From Eubacteriales bacterium (GTDB lineage: Bacteria > Bacillota_A > Clostridia > Christensenellales > Aristaeellaceae), in the NCBI GenBank assembly GCA_028692205.1, contig JAQUXV010000088.1, forward strand, positions 1-8,939: a DNA stretch of 8,939 nucleotides, read 5' to 3'. Below are positions 7,772 to 8,939 of this stretch, in pieces. The position numbers and the translations under genes are program-made. The notes below the pieces were generated by a model. It did no database searches. It had not been told where the DNA came from and was given only the letters and a program-made list of their open reading frames with translations. The first letter of the stretch is position 1, and each line of letters opens with the position of its first letter.

Positions 7772-7827
7772 CGGCAGGGAACTCACGGGCAACAGATACC
7801 GTGAAGCTCCCCGCCGTCTTTTGTTTT
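7772..7827 (+). terminator. Intrinsic terminator ending the operon
   Basis: The 5' arm CGGC-A-GGGA-AC-TCACGG (7772-7788) pairs with CCGTGA-AGC-TCCC-C-GCCG (7799-7816) across a 10-base loop. This gives 4+4+6 pairs with one A/C mismatch and one small internal loop. TCTTTTGTTTT follows directly (7817-7827). A GC-rich stem with a T tract, 147 bases after the final stop, is a good rho-independent terminator for the + strand operon. Confidence 0.8.
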
Positions 7828-7950
7828 AACGCAAGTGCCGGCTCAACCACCCGCGCTGCCTGAACGGCATGATGGGTACATTGGGTGGTTGTCCGTATTC
7901 CGGGTTTTCGTATGAACCGAAAGTTCCTTGTTGACGGGTTTTTTCGCCGG
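7828..7950. other. Intergenic stretch with no recognised feature
   Basis: No open frame with coding character, RNA gene or clear promoter is seen. Near its right end a short T-run/A-run pair (TTTTTTC ... GGAAAAA, about 7939-7958) could form a weak AT stem, but the central pairing is poor. The left border of the insertion element lies close to here. Confidence 0.4.
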
Positions 7951-7964
7951 ACGGAAAAATCAAA

Positions 7965-7985
7965 ACCACCGGCTGAGCCGGTGGT
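7965..7985 (-). terminator. Right-end hairpin of the IS element, also terminator-like on the - strand
   Basis: A perfect 9-bp stem ACCACCGGC/GCCGGTGGT with a 3-base loop. Read on the - strand it is followed by TTTGATTTTT (7955-7964), so it could also stop tnpA transcription. Position and sequence fit the right-end recognition hairpin; it shares the ACCACC motif with the other end. Confidence 0.65.
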
Positions 7986-7993
7986 ATGCACCG

Positions 7994-8033
7994 CGCCTTC
8001 AAGGCGAACCTACCGGCTGCGTCTCAAGACGCA
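7994..8033. repeat. Two small hairpins inside the IS right end
   Basis: CGCCT-TCA-AGGCG (7994-8006) and TGCGTC-TCAA-GACGCA (8018-8033) are perfect short stems between the end hairpin and tnpA. Together with the stems on either side they form a row of four hairpins in about 120 bases. Their role is unknown. Confidence 0.5.
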
Positions 8034-8065
8034 TTGAATAGTCTGACAACCGCATTTCTTTCTCA

Positions 8066-8084
8066 GGCCGCCGCTAAAGCGGCC
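8066..8084. repeat. Hairpin just beyond the tnpA stop
   Basis: GGCCGC ... GCGGCC pairs over a 7-base loop, or GCCGC-TAAA-GCGGC in the alternative register. It begins 4 bases after the tnpA stop codon (8089-8091, - strand). No T tract follows on the - strand, so it is more likely an mRNA 3'-end or mobility structure than a full terminator. Confidence 0.5.
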
Positions 8085-8088
8085 TTCT

Positions 8089-8560
8089 CTATGCCTTGGA
8101 TTCCTCGCTACCCGTAAACGGGTCCATATACTCCTTGAAGGAGATTTGGTCGGCTATTACATCTTCGTCGAGCTGTTTACGCATATATTTCGCGACAGCT
8201 TCCTTATTTGCTCCGACTGTATCCACGTAGTATCCTCGGCACCAGAAGTGCCGGTTCCCATATTTGTATTTCAGGTTTGCGTGTCTGTCGAATATCATCA
8301 GTGAGTTCTTCCCTTTCAGATACCCCATAAACTGCGATACACTGATATGCGGCGGAATACTCACCAGCATATGAATATGGTCAGGGCAGGCTTCTGCTTC
8401 CAATACTCTACTTTCTTTGCTTCACATAGCTGCCGAAGTATCTTCCCAATATCTGTTTTAATTCTTCCATACACCTGTTGCCGTCTATACTTGGGTGCAA
8501 ATACTATGTGATATTTACATCTCCATTTTGTATGTGATAACTTCAATTGTCATTTGTCAT
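8089..8560 (-). pseudogene. tnpA: IS200/IS605-family Y1 transposase TnpA, frameshifted
   Basis: Two adjacent - strand frames together give a full-length IS200 TnpA. The first (from 8546) reads HTKWRCKYHIVFAPKYRR. The second (8403 to TAG at 8089-8091) carries the HUH motif (H-I-H in CPDHIHM), GYLKGK, FWCRGYYVDTVG and the catalytic Tyr in AKYMRKQ (Tyr 73 of that frame, Gln 77). They join at about 8403-8410, where one missing base turns expected VE-x-LEAEAC into VEYWKQK. A second shift lies at the start: ATG 8558-8560 with ribosome binding site AAAGGAGG (8570-8577) opens MTNDN and then hits TGA, while the body is one base out of frame and has only a TTG (8544-8546) 23 bases from that site. The enzyme normally nicks single-stranded DNA through a 5'-phosphotyrosine. 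With two shifts it is probably inactive, unless sequence error or recoding applies. Confidence 0.82.
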
Positions 8561-8570
8561 AAATGACAAA
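8553..8570 (-). repeat. Hairpin over the tnpA start codon
   Basis: TTTGTCAT-AA-ATGACAAA is a perfect 8-bp stem with a 2-base loop. On the - strand the probable ATG (8558-8560) lies in the 3' arm, so the start would be hidden in RNA. It shares three bases with the larger inverted repeat next to it. Confidence 0.6.
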
Positions 8571-8625
8571 CCTCCTTTGCTTTCTTACGGTTGCCAGACC
8601 GCTTCTAGTATAGCAAAGGAGGTTT
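8568..8625 (-). promoter_or_regulatory. Perfect 13-bp inverted repeat that can sequester the tnpA ribosome binding site
   Basis: AAACCTCCTTTGC (8568-8580) and GCAAAGGAGGTTT (8613-8625) are exact complements with a 32-base spacer. On the - strand the downstream arm contains AAAGGAGG, the tnpA ribosome binding site, and the upstream arm is its anti-sequence. Sequestering of the ribosome binding site in the leader is known for IS200; fold-back in read-through RNA is known for IS10 and IS50. The function here is inferred from position and perfection of pairing. Confidence 0.65.
8607..8612 (-). promoter_or_regulatory. Probable -10 box of the tnpA promoter
   Basis: On the - strand TATACT fits the sigma-A -10 consensus and lies about 50 bases before the tnpA start. 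No good -35 is seen; TTAAGA at a 19-base spacing is the nearest. Transcription from here would start near 8600, between the two arms of the inverted repeat, and so omit the upstream arm. Confidence 0.45.
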
Positions 8626-8649
8626 CTTGTATCTTAAGTTTTTCATCCT

Positions 8650-8666
8650 CACCAGCTCCGCTGGTG
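8650..8666 (-). repeat. Left-end hairpin of the IS element
   Basis: CACCAGC-TCC-GCTGGTG is a perfect 7-bp stem with a 3-base loop, about 90 bases before tnpA. In tnpA orientation it reads ACCACCAGC-GGA-GCTGGTG, sharing ACCACC with the right-end hairpin. This matches the subterminal recognition hairpins of the family. Confidence 0.6.
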
Positions 8667-8682
8667 GTTAAATAACGCTAAA

Positions 8683-8698
8683 GCTTGCAAAAGCAAGC
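8683..8698. repeat. Stem-loop GCTTGC-AAAA-GCAAGC
   Basis: A perfect 6-bp stem with a 4-base loop, just outside the left-end hairpin of the IS. Its 3' arm shares three bases (8696-8698) with the next stem, so the two cannot both form fully. Confidence 0.5.
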
Positions 8699-8728
8699 CG
8701 CGCGCCTCCAGATCGGAGGCGCACGGCT
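8696..8728 (-). terminator. Strong GC-rich stem-loop, possible - strand terminator
   Basis: AGCCG-C-GCGCCTCC pairs with GGAGGCGC-A-CGGCT across AGATC: 13 pairs with one C/A mismatch. On the - strand it is followed by TGCTTTTGC, a short interrupted T run; on the + strand no T tract follows. It may end a - strand transcript coming from the right. The T run is poor, so another structural role is possible. Confidence 0.45.
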
Positions 8729-8745
8729 GATATCTCCATAAAAAG

Positions 8746-8774
8746 GAAAAACGAGAAAAAAGTTTTCGCTTTTC
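8746..8774. repeat. AT-rich stem-loop
   Basis: GAAAA-A-CG-AG-AAAA pairs with TTTT-CG-C-TTTTC around a 3-base loop, with one mismatch and a 2-base bulge. On the - strand CTTTTT follows after a few bases. It could be a weak terminator of the adjacent - strand element. Confidence 0.4.
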
Positions 8775-8801
8775 TGACAACAACAATGCGACCTAACCGT
8801 T

Positions 8802-8861
8802 TCAAACAAAATGAATTGAAGTAGTCAGGCGCTTCCCCTGTAATGCGATTTCAAACCCCGG
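8802..8861 (-). other. Short - strand reading frame, possible remnant of a dispersed intergenic element
   Basis: On the - strand this reads PGFEIALQGKRLTTSIHFV and then TGA. A CDTG sequence just upstream (SKPCDTG) is in another frame by one base, so a longer peptide ending CDTGFEIALQ... would need a one-base shift. I have an uncertain memory of this tail as a recurring hypothetical-protein ending in gut Clostridia, which would point to a repeated intergenic element rather than a gene. No start codon or ribosome binding site is seen. Confidence 0.3.
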
Positions 8862-8939
8862 TGTCGCAAGGCTTGCTGGTGATTTGGGTTTCCGGCGCGA
8901 AACGAAAACGCGGCGTTACCTCTAAAAGGATCCGTGACA

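Larger units (their letters stand above)
7950..8680 (-). mobile_element. IS200/IS605-family insertion element (tnpA only), approximate borders
   Basis: A Y1-transposase gene on the - strand is flanked by two subterminal hairpins: ACCACCGGC-TGA-GCCGGTGGT at 7965-7985 and CACCAGC-TCC-GCTGGTG at 8650-8666. Elements of this family have no inverted terminal repeats and make no target duplication; the hairpins are the transposase recognition sites. The element is about 730 bases, usual for an IS200-type unit, and no tnpB follows. Bases inside are visibly more AT-rich than the operon. Exact cleavage points cannot be set without an empty site. It lies just downstream of the operon terminator, so it does not break any gene visible here. 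Confidence 0.8.

Noticed and set aside
7485..7991. 168-residue open frame on the - strand running into the intergenic region
   Set aside because: It crosses the operon terminator, the adaptor end and the IS right end; the composition is not protein-like.
8403..8420. Programmed -1 frameshift in tnpA as a regular feature
   Set aside because: There is no slippery heptamer or well-placed pause stem, and IS200 TnpA is normally a single frame; mutation or error is simpler.
1..8939. tRNA, rRNA or riboswitch
   Set aside because: No cloverleaf, rRNA stretch or known aptamer pattern was seen on either strand by eye.

Overview
The window looks like a chromosomal stretch from a Gram-positive anaerobe, probably an uncultured gut-type member of the Clostridia. 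The reasons are strong AGGAGG-type ribosome binding sites, secreted proteins with long Thr/Glu/Pro linkers, and MacA-like adaptors that lack the coiled-coil hairpin used to reach TolC. There is also an IS200-type insertion. The lineage is an inference from style, not from a marker gene.

Bases 1-7827 are one co-directional transcription unit on the + strand that enters from the left edge and ends at a convincing intrinsic terminator (7772-7827). In order it holds: the last 14 codons of a HlyD-like adaptor (3-47); a large secreted protein with a mirror-like domain order (63-1931); a second secreted protein (1940-3418); a membrane-anchored HlyD/MacA-like adaptor (3430-4473); a MacB/LolD-type ABC ATPase (4491-5195); its FtsX/MacB-type permease (5192-6412); and a second adaptor with a signal peptide and two lipoyl-like modules (6431-7624). 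Gaps are 4-base overlaps to 18 bases. The genes therefore very likely make one envelope machine: ATPase plus permease in the membrane, adaptors on the outer face, and two secreted proteins of unknown function. The substrate cannot be read from the sequence.

Bases 7828-7950 hold no gene. Bases about 7950-8680 are an IS200/IS605-family element on the - strand. Its tnpA needs two 1-base shifts to read through, so it is probably dead. Both ends carry hairpins. The leader has a perfect 13-bp inverted repeat that would hide the tnpA ribosome binding site in read-through transcripts, with a promoter -10 placed between the arms.

Bases 8681-8939 have no convincing gene but are rich in stem-loops. On the - strand they include a 19-codon reading frame that may be the remnant of a dispersed intergenic element.
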